Shown: positions 27,685 through 36,734, counted from the first letter of the stretch. The stretch is DNA of 64,000 nucleotides from Bordetella sp. LUAb4 (GCF_021325795.1 NZ_JAHPZX010000002.1:310001-374000); one strand, 5' to 3'. Notes: generated from the sequence alone by a model not told the origin. A program made the numbers and translations.

Positions 27685-27800
27685 GGGCGTCGGCGTGGAC
27701 TGACTTCATTTCGTCAGATTTTTGTGCAAACTGGTCGATCGCTAGCGTCACGGCATTAGTCTCCTGTCCCTCTGCCTACTGTGATCAGCGGACACCGAAG

Positions 27801-27896
27801 ACAACCACGTCCGTGCGCGTCAATGGAAATTGGCGTATCACTTTCCGGTTCATCGGTGCAGATATTGAACTGGTCAACTACCAAGACTACCACTGA
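27801..27896 (+). pseudogene. 3' remnant of a higB-type toxin gene
   Basis: In the frame ending with TGA 27894-27896 the translation contains SVRVNGNWRITFRF, then ADIELVNYQDYH at the stop. This is the conserved C-terminal third of HigB/RelE-type toxins, which are normally about 92 residues. Upstream in the same frame nothing resembles the toxin N-terminus and no start with a ribosome site is seen, so only about 32 codons remain. It ends 10 bp before higA, the normal toxin-antitoxin spacing. Confidence 0.75.
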
Positions 27897-27906
27897 AGGT
27901 ATAGCG

Positions 27907-28200
27907 ATGATCCATACCCACCCTCATCCTGGCGAAGTCCTGAGGGAGACGGTGTTTGAACCTCTTTCTCTCTCCGTCACTGACGCCGCCGAACGACTCG
28001 CCATGTCACGCGTGGCGCTATCACGCGTGCTTAACGGCAAGGCGGGCATCAGTCCTGATTTGGCGGTTCGCCTGGAATTGGCGGGTGCGAGTACCGCTCG
28101 TTTCTGGATAGGGTTGCAAGCCAACTATGATCTTTGGCTTGCCCAGCAGCACAAGCAACCCCGGATACGCGCACTTGCAGAACCCGCGAACGCCGCGTGA
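27907..28200 (+). CDS. higA: HigA family antitoxin (XRE-type DNA-binding protein)
   Basis: This 97-residue protein has the HigA/VapI pattern: HPGEVLRE at the N-terminus, an HTH (VTDAAERLAMSRVALSRVLNG) and the ARFWIGLQANYDLW C-terminal segment. Full length compared with the family. It normally neutralises the adjacent HigB ribosome-dependent mRNase and represses the operon. Here the toxin gene is reduced to a 3' fragment, so the antitoxin is orphaned and may persist as a regulator or protect against related toxins. Confidence 0.88.
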   Translation: MIHTHPHPGEVLRETVFEPLSLSVTDAAERLAMSRVALSRVLNGKAGISPDLAVRLELAGASTARFWIGLQANYDLWLAQQHKQPRIRALAEPANAA

Positions 28201-28245
28201 TGGCGCCGTGCGCCTATCCGGCAGCCCATCCGCTCATTGAGCTCA

Positions 28246-29544
28246 TTACACAACCCCCTCGGTATGCAGCTTGATCACCTCGGCCGCGTCGAAGCCCAAT
28301 GATGCCAAGACTGCATCCGTGTGCTGGCCTACGCCGGGCACGGCGTCCATGCGGGGTTCGAATGCGCTGTTCGAGCCTGGCGGTAGTAAGGCCGGCAAGG
28401 CGCCTTTGGGGCTGTCGACTTCGCGCCAACGGGCACGCGCCTGTAATTGTGGATGCGCCCATACGCCAGCCATATCGTTGACGCTGGCATTGGCGATGCC
28501 GGCCGTCTCCAGTTTGTCGGCCACTTCGGCCAGGCTCATCCTGGCGAAAGCATCCACGATGAGCGCACGCAAGGCTTCGCGATTGGCGGCGCGCAATGAG
28601 TTGGACGAGAACCGCTCGTCGCCAGCTAGCGCCGGCTGAGACAGGACCTGCGCGCAGAACACCTGCCATTCGCGTTCGTTCTGCAGCCCCAGCATGATGG
28701 TGCCTCCGTCACCCACCGGAAATGGGCCATAAGGATAGATCGTGGCATGCGCCGCGCCAGCGCGCGGAGGCGGCGGTGCGCCTTCGAACGCGTAGTACAT
28801 GGGATAACCCATCCACTCCACCATGCTCTCGAGCATGGATACGTCGACGCGGCTGCCCTGCCCCGTCTTCTGCCGCAGCAGCAGCGCATTCAAGATGCCA
28901 GAATAGGCATACATACCGGCCGCGATGTCCGAGATCGAGCAACCCGCCTTGGCCGGTGCCTCGGGCGAACCCGTGACGGACACGAAGCCACCCTCGCTCT
29001 GGATCAGCAGGTCATACGCCTTCTTGTCCTGGTACGGACCGCCTTCGCCGTACCCGGAGATATCGCACACGATCAGTCCGGGATGCGCGGCATGCAGTGC
29101 ATCGAAGGACAAACCCTGGCGCGCGGCCGCTCCTGGGGCCAGGTTCTGCACCAGCACGTCAGCTTCCGCAAGCAGGCGCCTGAGTACGTCCTGCGCGGCC
29201 GGGTGCTTCAAATCCAGCGTGAGGCTTTCCTTGGAACGATTGGTCCAGACGAAGTGCGAGGCCAGGCCCCGTACACGCTCGTCGTAATTGCGGGCGAAAT
29301 CGCCCACGCCGGGACGTTCGATCTTGATGACGCGCGCGCCCATGTCCGCCAGCTGGCGAGTGCAGAACGGCGCGGCAATGGCGTGTTCGAAACTGACGAC
29401 GGTGATACCGTCCAAGGGGCGCGGGCCCGCCCCGCCCTGGGATATCGCTGTGAAAGTCGACGAGGCCCCGGGCGTGGCCGCGGATGTCGACGAAGCCCCG
29501 GGCGCGGATCCGGGTGTCGGCGTAGCTAGGGTCGCGGCGGTCAT
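28246..29544 (-). CDS. CaiB/BaiF (class III) CoA-transferase
   Basis: The 432-residue enzyme moves CoA between carboxylic acids. Landmarks are ITVVSFEHAIAAPFCTRQLADMGA with the following VIKIERPG, then DVLVQNLAPG, DISGYGEGGPY and SISDIAAGMYAYSG, whose Asp is the expected acyl-enzyme nucleophile. Residues 5-30 repeat Thr/Pro/Gly/Ala units encoded by a degenerate GACGAAGCCCCGGGC-like tract (29450-29525). ATG 29544 overlaps the stop of the MaoC gene by 4 bp, so it is translationally coupled and last in the minus-strand operon. Confidence 0.9.
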   Translation of the reverse strand: MTAATLATPTPGSAPGASSTSAATPGASSTFTAISQGGAGPRPLDGITVVSFEHAIAAPFCTRQLADMGARVIKIERPGVGDFARNYDERVRGLASHFVWTNRSKESLTLDLKHPAAQDVLRRLLAEADVLVQNLAPGAAARQGLSFDALHAAHPGLIVCDISGYGEGGPYQDKKAYDLLIQSEGGFVSVTGSPEAPAKAGCSISDIAAGMYAYSGILNALLLRQKTGQGSRVDVSMLESMVEWMGYPMYYAFEGAPPPPRAGAAHATIYPYGPFPVGDGGTIMLGLQNEREWQVFCAQVLSQPALAGDERFSSNSLRAANREALRALIVDAFARMSLAEVADKLETAGIANASVNDMAGVWAHPQLQARARWREVDSPKGALPALLPPGSNSAFEPRMDAVPGVGQHTDAVLASLGFDAAEVIKLHTEGVV

Positions 29545-30371
29545 GCGGAGAACCTCAACTGCGCTTGATGAGCCAAGGTGCCGTCCTGCTCGGCCCACAA
29601 CTCGGCCAGGCCAGGCGCCGTCACACGGCCGGCAACGTCGAAGGGAGTGGGCGCCAGCAAGGGACGCAAGCCACGGTAGGACAGGTGTTCCAGCTTCTTG
29701 CCCGGGTTGGCGTGCTGGAACGCAGCCACCATCAGCGTGGCAATCATCGGACCGTGCACGACCAGCCCGGGATAGCCTTCCTTGTCCGTGACGTAAGGAT
29801 GGTCGTAGTGAATGCGATGGCCATTGAAGGTCACCGCGGAATAGCGGAACAGCAGCACCGGGTTGGGGTCTACTGTCTCGCGCCAGCCTGCCTCGGGCGC
29901 CGGCTCCGTGCCTTGCAGTTTCGGCGGCGACGGCTGGCGATAAACGATGTCCTGTTCCTCGGAAATGGCGACCGCGCCGTCCTGCCAGTATTCATGGCGC
30001 ACCGTCACGAAAAGCAGCGAGCCGGTGCGTCCGGTCTTCTCCTTGACGTCGGCGATGGTGGAACGACGCTCGGCGGCCACGCCCACCCGCAACGGCGCGA
30101 TGAATTCCACGCGACCGCCCGCCCACATGCGATTGCGGTCGGCGGCGGGCGGCAGGAAGCCGCCGCGCGCGGGATGACCGTCCTCGCCGAGACCGTCCAT
30201 GGGCGCGGTCTGGATGAAGAATGCCCACTGCCATAGCGGCGGCAAGGGATCGTTCACCGCCAACGGGGGACCGCCCAAGGTCGCGGTGACCCTGCCTGTC
30301 AAGGTCGCGTCCAAACCGTCGGCCACCGTCTCGCTGCGGCCGATCCAGGCGGTAGGATCGGGATTGTTCAT
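29541..30371 (-). CDS. MaoC-like / FAS1-type dehydratase (mesaconyl-C4-CoA hydratase-like)
   Basis: This 276-residue protein is made of two hot-dog halves. The first has the FAS1-like dehydratase segment PLWQWAFFIQTAPMDGLG, and the second the hydratase motif FNGHRIHYDHPYV, which carries the catalytic Asp/His. The length and the ALRGLRPL-like C-terminal region fit HTD2/mesaconyl-CoA hydratase relatives. It would hydrate an enoyl-CoA made by the acyl-CoA dehydrogenases of the same operon. GGAGACGAATA precedes ATG 30371. The gap to the enoyl-CoA hydratase gene is 95 bp and has a small hairpin CGTGGC-ATA-GCCACG (30447-30461). Confidence 0.87.
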   Translation of the reverse strand: MNNPDPTAWIGRSETVADGLDATLTGRVTATLGGPPLAVNDPLPPLWQWAFFIQTAPMDGLGEDGHPARGGFLPPAADRNRMWAGGRVEFIAPLRVGVAAERRSTIADVKEKTGRTGSLLFVTVRHEYWQDGAVAISEEQDIVYRQPSPPKLQGTEPAPEAGWRETVDPNPVLLFRYSAVTFNGHRIHYDHPYVTDKEGYPGLVVHGPMIATLMVAAFQHANPGKKLEHLSYRGLRPLLAPTPFDVAGRVTAPGLAELWAEQDGTLAHQAQLRFSA

Positions 30372-30466
30372 TATTCGTCTCCATTGTTCGTCTCGATTGA
30401 CGCGCAGGTCGTATTACGCTTTTTGTAGCATGGCAGGGGCGAAGGCCGTGGCATAGCCACGCCTGC

Positions 30467-31264
30467 TCATCGCCCCACGAAACGCGGCGGACGTTTTTCG
30501 GCGAAAGCCTTCATCCCTTCCAGATAATCTTCCGTGTAACCCATGTCCCGCTGCAACTCGGCCTCCAAATCGAATTGCTGCATCAGCGTATTGCCTCCCG
30601 ACGCACGCAGAGCCTGCTTGGTGGCGGCCAGCGCCGCGGTCGGCGCCTGTGCCAAGGTAGTCGACACCTCGTCCAACGTCGCCTGCAGATCGCCATCGGG
30701 CACACAGCGCCAGATCATGCCGCAATCCGCAGCCTGTCGAGCAGTCAGGGGCTCGCCGAATAGCGCCATGCCCATCGCGCGGCCCTCGCCCACCAGACGC
30801 GGCAAAAACCAGCTGCCCCCCATGTCAGGCACCAGGCCAATCTTGTTGAAGGCCGGCACGAACTTCGCGGACGCCACGGCGAAGACCACGTCGCAGGCCA
30901 GCACGAAACTCATGCCCGCCCCGGCCGCCGTGCCGTTGACCACACAGACCACGGGCACCGGCATGGAACGCAGGCGTTCAAGTAGAGGTCGATAGCCTGT
31001 CATCAAACCCTCGGACAGATCGCGCCGCTGCCCTTGCGGCAAAGGTTTTCGATCAGCCAGATCCTGTCCGGCACAAAAACCGCGCCCCGCGCCGGTAATC
31101 ACCACGCCCCGCAAGCCTGCGCTAGCACGCGCTTCATCGAGTGCGCGGCAGATCTCGGTACGCATGACATCGGTGAAGCTGTTGAGCCGCTCGGGCCGGT
31201 TCAGCGTGATGCGCGCCACGCCACCGTCCAGGGAAAAGAGAATTTGTTCGTAGTCGGTCGTCAT
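30467..31264 (-). CDS. Enoyl-CoA hydratase/isomerase (crotonase family)
   Basis: The 265-residue crotonase-fold enzyme shows ARITLNRPERLNSFTDVM, the oxyanion-hole segment GAGRGFCAGQDLADR and the second loop GTAAGAGMSFVLACD. The Asp at FVPAFNKIGLVPDMGGSW replaces one catalytic Glu, as in PaaG-type isomerase/hydratases that act on ring or unusual enoyl-CoAs. Its ATG overlaps the stop of the preceding acyl-CoA dehydrogenase by 4 bp. It is probably a beta-oxidation or ring-opening step of the same pathway. Confidence 0.9.
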   Translation of the reverse strand: MTTDYEQILFSLDGGVARITLNRPERLNSFTDVMRTEICRALDEARASAGLRGVVITGAGRGFCAGQDLADRKPLPQGQRRDLSEGLMTGYRPLLERLRSMPVPVVCVVNGTAAGAGMSFVLACDVVFAVASAKFVPAFNKIGLVPDMGGSWFLPRLVGEGRAMGMALFGEPLTARQAADCGMIWRCVPDGDLQATLDEVSTTLAQAPTAALAATKQALRASGGNTLMQQFDLEAELQRDMGYTEDYLEGMKAFAEKRPPRFVGR

Positions 31265-32487
31265 ACGTGTGCCCCCTCCAACGTCTCCGGCATCTCTGCC
31301 ACTTCCGCGGTTTCTGCCATGATGCCAAGCTGCTCGTCGGTGTCGCCGAACAACAGTTCGATCACGGTCAGCCGCTTGAAGAAATCCCCGACTTCCAATT
31401 CATCCGTCATGCCCATGCCGCCATGCAACTGCACGGCCTTCTGGCTGACGAAGCGGCCTGCTTGCGCTGCCTCTATCTTGGCCGCGGCAATCATGCGGCG
31501 GCGCACGGCGGCGTCGGGTTCGGACAGTGCCGCGGCAGCCACATAAGCCATCGACAAGGCCATCTCCTTGGCTACCACCATCTCGGCCATGCTGTGTTGC
31601 AAAGCCTGAAAGGCAGCCAAGGGTTGGCCGAACTGCTTGCGAGTCTTCAGATAGTCGACGGTGATACCCAACAGCCGATCGATCGCTCCCGCCGCGTGCG
31701 CGCATAGCGCGGCGTTTCCCCATTGCAGCGCCAGTGCCAATGCCGCACGGGCCGCCTCACCGCGTGCCAGCACCTGGTCCGGTGCAATCCGCACATTGTC
31801 GAATTCGATGCGCGCGCAGCGAGAGCGGTCCAGGGTGTTGGTCTCGGACACCGCCACGCCAGCCACGTCCGCCGGTACGATCAACAGTACCGGTTGCCTA
31901 TCGGCCTCATCGAACGCCGATACGACCCATGCCTGTGCCGCGGCTCCATGCCACACCAGATGCTTGCTACCGTTCAAGACGAGGCCGAGATAGCCATCGG
32001 AAAGATTGCTGGAGGATTTCCTGGAGATCGCATCCGGTGCGCGGCTGGCCCCGCGCCCAGCCACATCGCCGGTCAAGCGACAAGCCTCCGGCTCGACGGC
32101 ATAGCGTCTACCAGGCTCCTGATACGCCAGCGTCACGACCACCTCGCCTGCCGCGATTTCCGGCAGCCAGCGCCGCGCCGCTTCATCATTGCCACTGGCA
32201 CTGATCGCCGTGGCGCTCATCACCCCGCTGGCGATGACAGGCTCATCCACCAGTCCCCGTCCCAGTTCCAGATGCACCGGTAGCAGACTGGCCGGCGCCT
32301 CGCCAAAGCCGCCGTACTCCGCGTCGACCGTCAAGCCGACCACGCCCAGTTCCGCCAAGGCATTCCAGGCGGCCGGATCGAGTCCGCCTTGACGGTCCCG
32401 CCGCCGTGCCAGTGTCCAGTTGTCCGCTATCAGGCGCGCCAGGCTGTCCGCCAACATGCGCTGTTCCGTGCTGTATTCGAAATCCAT
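31261..32487 (-). CDS. Acyl-CoA dehydrogenase, probable subunit of a heteromeric enzyme (A)
   Basis: This protein of about 408 residues is an FAD-dependent dehydrogenase with N-terminal helices (MDFEYSTEQRMLADSL), the FAD-binding middle (VTLAYQEPGRRY) and a C-terminal four-helix domain. At the position of the common catalytic Glu (YEGT) it has FGDT. ATG 32487 is chosen because GGA is 7 bp upstream; 32490 is possible and TTG 32502 less likely. It is followed without a gap by the enoyl-CoA hydratase and preceded after 27 bp by a second dehydrogenase. Such adjacent pairs form alpha2-beta2 enzymes in steroid-degrading actinobacteria. Confidence 0.88.
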   Translation of the reverse strand: MDFEYSTEQRMLADSLARLIADNWTLARRRDRQGGLDPAAWNALAELGVVGLTVDAEYGGFGEAPASLLPVHLELGRGLVDEPVIASGVMSATAISASGNDEAARRWLPEIAAGEVVVTLAYQEPGRRYAVEPEACRLTGDVAGRGASRAPDAISRKSSSNLSDGYLGLVLNGSKHLVWHGAAAQAWVVSAFDEADRQPVLLIVPADVAGVAVSETNTLDRSRCARIEFDNVRIAPDQVLARGEAARAALALALQWGNAALCAHAAGAIDRLLGITVDYLKTRKQFGQPLAAFQALQHSMAEMVVAKEMALSMAYVAAAALSEPDAAVRRRMIAAAKIEAAQAGRFVSQKAVQLHGGMGMTDELEVGDFFKRLTVIELLFGDTDEQLGIMAETAEVAEMPETLEGAHV

Positions 32488-32514
32488 CATCCATTCCGTC
32501 AATGGGCGGGCGCG

Positions 32515-33732
32515 TCACACGCCCAGAATCATGCGGGCGATGATGCCCTTCTGCACTTCCGTCGTCCCACCGTAGATGGACGTCTTGCGCATGTCGGCGT
32601 AACCCGCGCCCGCGGCCGCCGTCATGGCACCGCCCGGGCCGTGGAACTCGGCGTCGGCTTCCATCCAGTCCGGATCGTAGGGCCAGGCGTCCGGCCCCGC
32701 GATTTCCATCTGCAGCATGGCCAGGTCCTGCTGGATCTCGGAACCGCGGATCTTCAGCACCGATGCCTCCGGCCCGGGCGGCGCATCGCCCCGCGCCGCG
32801 GCCACGCGATACAGCAGCATTTCCAGCGCCATGATCGACACTTCGATCTGCGAAATGCGGTCGCGCATGCGGGTGTCTTCAAGCATGGGCCGGCCGGACG
32901 ATGTCCGCGTGCGCGCGGCCAGCTCCTTGAGTATCTTCAGCTCGCGATGGCAATGTCCCAAGCCGGCGATGCCGGTACGCTCATGGCCCAGCAGGTACTT
33001 GGCGTACGTCCAACCCTTGCCCTCCTCGCCCACGATGTTTTCGACCGGCACCTTGACGTTATCCAGCCAGACTTCGTTGACGTCGTGGCCACCATCCAGC
33101 GTCTTGATAGGCCGCACCGTGACCCCGGGCTGACGCATATCGATCAACAGCAGGGAGATACCCGCCTGCGGCTTGACGCCGGGGTCCGTTCGCACAAGGC
33201 AGAACATATGGTCGGCGTACTGGGCCAGCGTGGTCCAGGTTTTCTGGCCATTGACCAGGTAGTAGTCGTCCGCCGGATCCCCGCCTGCCGACACCCGTTG
33301 GGCGCGCGTCTTCAGCGACGCCAGATCCGATCCCGCACCTGGCTCTGAGTACCCCTGGCACCACCAGTCCTGGACACGCAGCATGCGTGGCAACAGTTGC
33401 TGCTGTTGTTTCCGGCTGCCGTACTTCATGATGACCGGTCCGATCATGGACAAGCCGAAGGGCAGCAGCCGCGGCGCGCCGCCTGAGTAGCATTCGATCT
33501 CGAACAGCAGGCGCTGAATGGGGCTCCAACCCGTACCGCCGAATTCCTTGGGCCAGGTGGGCGCGCCCCAGCCGTGGTCGTCGAGCGCGCAGTGCCAGCG
33601 AACATAATCGTCGCGGTGCAAGCGCTGGTGCTGCATCACCTTGGCGCGGATGTCGGCGGGCAGATGCGCGGCCACGAAAGCCCGCACCTCCTCGCGGAAG
33701 CGGCGCTCTTCGGGCGTCCACGTCAATTGCAT
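32515..33732 (-). CDS. Acyl-CoA dehydrogenase, probable subunit of a heteromeric enzyme (B)
   Basis: The 405-residue protein has the large-subunit-like FAD pattern WCQGYSEPGAGSDLASL and LVNGQKTWTTLAQYAD, and a C-terminal YGGTTEVQKGIIAR. There the catalytic Glu of short-chain enzymes is Gly, as in proteins that use a Glu elsewhere. AGGAGTAGACACACC precedes ATG 33732. It is the first gene of the minus-strand operon and is divergent from the DUF35/thiolase operon. It likely forms a complex with the next dehydrogenase. Confidence 0.9.
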   Translation of the reverse strand: MQLTWTPEERRFREEVRAFVAAHLPADIRAKVMQHQRLHRDDYVRWHCALDDHGWGAPTWPKEFGGTGWSPIQRLLFEIECYSGGAPRLLPFGLSMIGPVIMKYGSRKQQQQLLPRMLRVQDWWCQGYSEPGAGSDLASLKTRAQRVSAGGDPADDYYLVNGQKTWTTLAQYADHMFCLVRTDPGVKPQAGISLLLIDMRQPGVTVRPIKTLDGGHDVNEVWLDNVKVPVENIVGEEGKGWTYAKYLLGHERTGIAGLGHCHRELKILKELAARTRTSSGRPMLEDTRMRDRISQIEVSIMALEMLLYRVAAARGDAPPGPEASVLKIRGSEIQQDLAMLQMEIAGPDAWPYDPDWMEADAEFHGPGGAMTAAAGAGYADMRKTSIYGGTTEVQKGIIARMILGV

Positions 33733-34030
33733 GGTGTGTCTACTCCTGGGTTGGTCTTTTTTCTCGGGCTAGATTACCCATGCCCCTGGCCGGCGGACAA
33801 TCTGCCTCTGCGAAAGCCCCGCTTCCGTTCAAGCGAAGCGGCGGCCTGGGGCCAAGACGGCACCACCGATTGCCAGTGCAGCGTGCTCGATGTGCCAGCG
33901 CCGCGGCCCCGCTTGCGCTGAACCGAAGCCCTGCTTCAGCAATGAAAAATGGTCAGCCGCCGGCGCCCGTTGGACACTGCGCCCAGGCTGCCCGCAACGG
34001 CGCAGCGCATGACAGAATCGGTGGAGACCC

Positions 34031-34435
34031 ATGAATCAACCCAGCTCCGGCCCCGGCCCAGACACCGGCGCCGACCTGCATTACTCGCAGGCGCTCGCCC
34101 AGGGCCAGTTCCTTATTCAACGCTGCGAGGCCTGCTCGCGCGCGGTGTTCTATCCCCGCATGGTCTGCCCGCACTGTGGCAGCGATCAATTGGCCTGGCA
34201 GGCCCCCAGTGGCCGCGGCACGGTCTACTCGACCACCGTGGTACGCCGCAAGCCCGAGGCCGGTGGCGATTACAACGTCGCCCTGGTGGACCTGGAAGAA
34301 GGCGTGCGCCTGATGAGCCGCATCGACGGCGTCGCGCCCATCGGCGTGCATATCGGCATGCCCGTGCAAGCCAAGGTGCTGGTGCGCGACAACGGTGGCC
34401 TGCTGGTGTTCACCGCGCGGGAGGGTCAGGCATGA
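34031..34435 (+). CDS. DUF35 zinc-ribbon/OB-fold protein
   Basis: This 134-residue protein has a rubredoxin-like zinc ribbon (CEACSRAVFYPRMVCPHCG: four Cys) followed by an OB fold that can bind acyl-CoA. It overlaps the next gene by 4 bp (ATGA). DUF35 proteins next to thiolase-like proteins form complexes such as ChsH2-Ltp2 and help load CoA thioesters. GGAGACCC precedes ATG 34031. First gene of the plus-strand operon. Confidence 0.9.
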   Translation: MNQPSSGPGPDTGADLHYSQALAQGQFLIQRCEACSRAVFYPRMVCPHCGSDQLAWQAPSGRGTVYSTTVVRRKPEAGGDYNVALVDLEEGVRLMSRIDGVAPIGVHIGMPVQAKVLVRDNGGLLVFTAREGQA

Positions 34436-35604
34436 ATCTCAAGGATCTACGCGGCAGCGCCGCCATCGTGGGCGTGGGCCACGCCGGCCTGGGCCAGGCC
34501 AATGGCTATACCGAAATGGAAATCCTGGTGCAGGCAGCGCATCGTGCGGTGACGGACGCCGGTCTCACCATGCAGGACATCGACGGCATCTGCACCGCCA
34601 GCGTCGCCGCCACCATGTGGGCCATGCCCGTCATCGAACACCTGGGCATCCGCCCCAGCTTCATCGATTCCACCATGATGGGGGGCTCCAGCTTCGTCGC
34701 CCATCTACTGCCCGCCATCCACGCCCTGTCCACAGGACAATGCAATGCCGTTCTGGTGTGCTACGGCAGCACGCAACGCACCTCCACCCTGTCGCGCGCG
34801 GAGATCGGTCGGGTGCGCAAGAACTTCGACCCGCAGCCTTATGAGACGCCCTACGACCCGCTGAGCCCGCTCAGTTCCTATGCCTTGGCTGCCGCGCGCC
34901 ATATGCACCAGTACGGCACCACGCGGGAGCAACTGGCCGAGGTTGCCCTGTCCGCCAGCAAATGGGCGCAGCTCAACCCGGAAGCGCAACGCCGCAAACC
35001 CATCACCCTGGACGAAATCCTGGCCGCGCCCATGGTGTCGGACCCGCTTACCGTGCGCGATTGCTGCCTGGTGACCGACGGCGCCGGCGCCTATGTGCTG
35101 ACGCGCGCCGACCGTGCCAGGGAATTGCGCCACAAGCCGGTCTACGTCCTGGGCAATGCCACTGCCGTATGGAACCGGCAGATCTCGTCCATGCACGATG
35201 TCACCGTCACCGCCGCGCAGGAATCCGGGCGCCGCGCCTTTGAGATGGCCGGTGTGCGGCCTGCCGACATCGACGTGCTCGAACTCTACGACGCCTTCAC
35301 CATCAATCCCATCCTCTTTCTGGAGGACCTGGGTTTCTGCAAGAAGGGCGAAGGCGGTGCCTTCGTGACGGACGGGCGCATCGCTCCCGGCGGTGAACTG
35401 CCGGTAAATACCAATGGCGGCGGCCTGTGCTGCGTGCACCCTGGCATGTACGGCATCTTCATCACCATCGAAGCGGTGCGGCAACTGCGGGGCGACACCG
35501 GCGAGCGCCAGGTGCAAGGGGCTCAGTTGGCCCTGGTCCACGGCAACGGCGGCACGCTGTCCAGCCAATCAACCGCCATCCTTGGCACGGCCGATACCTT
35601 GTAG
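34432..35604 (+). CDS. Thiolase / SCP2-like lipid-transfer protein family enzyme
   Basis: This 390-residue thiolase-fold protein begins GSAAIVGVGHAGLGQ. It has LELYDAFTINPILFLEDLGFC, an NTNGGGLCCVHPGMYG loop in place of the classic thiolase GHP motif, and a late HGNGGTLSSQS segment. This is the pattern of SCP2/Ltp-type proteins, several of which are retro-aldolases rather than thiolases. Coupled to DUF35 by a 4-bp overlap, it probably cleaves a C-C bond in a CoA-linked intermediate. The frame runs far upstream, but ATG 34432 is the natural start. Confidence 0.85.
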   Translation: MNLKDLRGSAAIVGVGHAGLGQANGYTEMEILVQAAHRAVTDAGLTMQDIDGICTASVAATMWAMPVIEHLGIRPSFIDSTMMGGSSFVAHLLPAIHALSTGQCNAVLVCYGSTQRTSTLSRAEIGRVRKNFDPQPYETPYDPLSPLSSYALAAARHMHQYGTTREQLAEVALSASKWAQLNPEAQRRKPITLDEILAAPMVSDPLTVRDCCLVTDGAGAYVLTRADRARELRHKPVYVLGNATAVWNRQISSMHDVTVTAAQESGRRAFEMAGVRPADIDVLELYDAFTINPILFLEDLGFCKKGEGGAFVTDGRIAPGGELPVNTNGGGLCCVHPGMYGIFITIEAVRQLRGDTGERQVQGAQLALVHGNGGTLSSQSTAILGTADTL

Positions 35605-35669
35605 CAGGCATAGCAGACCTGCATGTCGTACCTATAAACCTATAAATAAAAAGCGGAGACAAGACAACC

Positions 35670-36641
35670 ATGAAACTGAGGACGCTATTCGCCACGGCCT
35701 GCGCCGTTTTCGCCTGGACCCAGACAACGCCGGCGCTCGCCGCCTACCCGGACCACCCCATCCGCCTGCTGGTGGGCTACGCGCCGGGCGGCCCCGTGGA
35801 CACCACCGCCCGCGTCTTCGCCAAATACTTGACCGACAAGCTAGGCCAGTCGGTCGTCGTGGAAAACCGCTCGGGCGCCAGCGGCATGATCGCCTTGGAC
35901 GCCACCGCCAAGGCCGCGCCGGACGGCTACATCCTGGCCTTCGCGGCCAGCCCGCCCTTGACCATGTCGCCTCACGTGCAGCACAGCAATCTGTTCGATC
36001 CGCGCAAGGACTTCACGCCTGTCGGCCTGATTGTCGACTACACCAACGTCCTGCTGCTAGGACCCCAGGCGCCGGTCAACACGGTGCAGGAGCTCATCGC
36101 GTATGCCAAGGCGAATCCCAGCGCCGTCACCTTCGGATCGGCGGGTAATGGCGCATCCAACCATTTGTCGGCGGAGCTGCTCAAGCAGCAGTCCGGCGCG
36201 CCCATGATGCACATTCCCTATCGCGGCAACGCGCCGGCGATGGTCGATGTGATCAGCAGCAAGATCACCTTCATGTTCGACATCACCAGCACCGCCATTC
36301 CTTTCATAAAAAGCGGCAAGGCCAAGGCGCTGGCTGTCACTTCCAAGGAGCGCAATCCCGAGCTGCCCGGCGTGCCGACCATGATCGAGTCCGGCCTGAA
36401 GGACTACGAAGTCGTTGGCTGGTACGCGCTCATGGGGCCGCCCAAACTGCCGGCCGACGTCAATGCGCGCCTGATCCAGGCGCTCAAGGACGTCGAGACC
36501 GACCCGGCCTTCCGCAAGGCCATGGCCGACGGTGGCTACACACTGAACAATGGCGACGCCAAGGTCCTGCAGCAACGCATCGAGCGTGAATACAAGCTGT
36601 GGGGGGATGTGGTCAAGAAAGCTGACATCTCGGTGAACTGA
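35670..36641 (+). CDS. Bug/TctC-type periplasmic solute receptor
   Basis: The 323-residue receptor has a signal peptide (cleavage near ALA-A at about 24). It shows YPDHPIRLLVGYAPGGPVDTTAR, VVENRSGASG, APDGYILAF and the C-terminal QRIEREYKLWGDVVK helix. CGGAGACAAG precedes the ATG. It lies 65 bp after the thiolase-like gene in the same direction and probably brings in the acid degraded by this cluster. No membrane partner is nearby. Confidence 0.92.
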   Translation: MKLRTLFATACAVFAWTQTTPALAAYPDHPIRLLVGYAPGGPVDTTARVFAKYLTDKLGQSVVVENRSGASGMIALDATAKAAPDGYILAFAASPPLTMSPHVQHSNLFDPRKDFTPVGLIVDYTNVLLLGPQAPVNTVQELIAYAKANPSAVTFGSAGNGASNHLSAELLKQQSGAPMMHIPYRGNAPAMVDVISSKITFMFDITSTAIPFIKSGKAKALAVTSKERNPELPGVPTMIESGLKDYEVVGWYALMGPPKLPADVNARLIQALKDVETDPAFRKAMADGGYTLNNGDAKVLQQRIEREYKLWGDVVKKADISVN

Positions 36642-36734
36642 AGCGATACTTCGTGGATCGGTGGTGCCGTGATCGATGGTGTGCGTATTGGCGCGGCCCG
36701 AGAGGAATAATCCAAGTAGAAAATGGAGTCCAGC

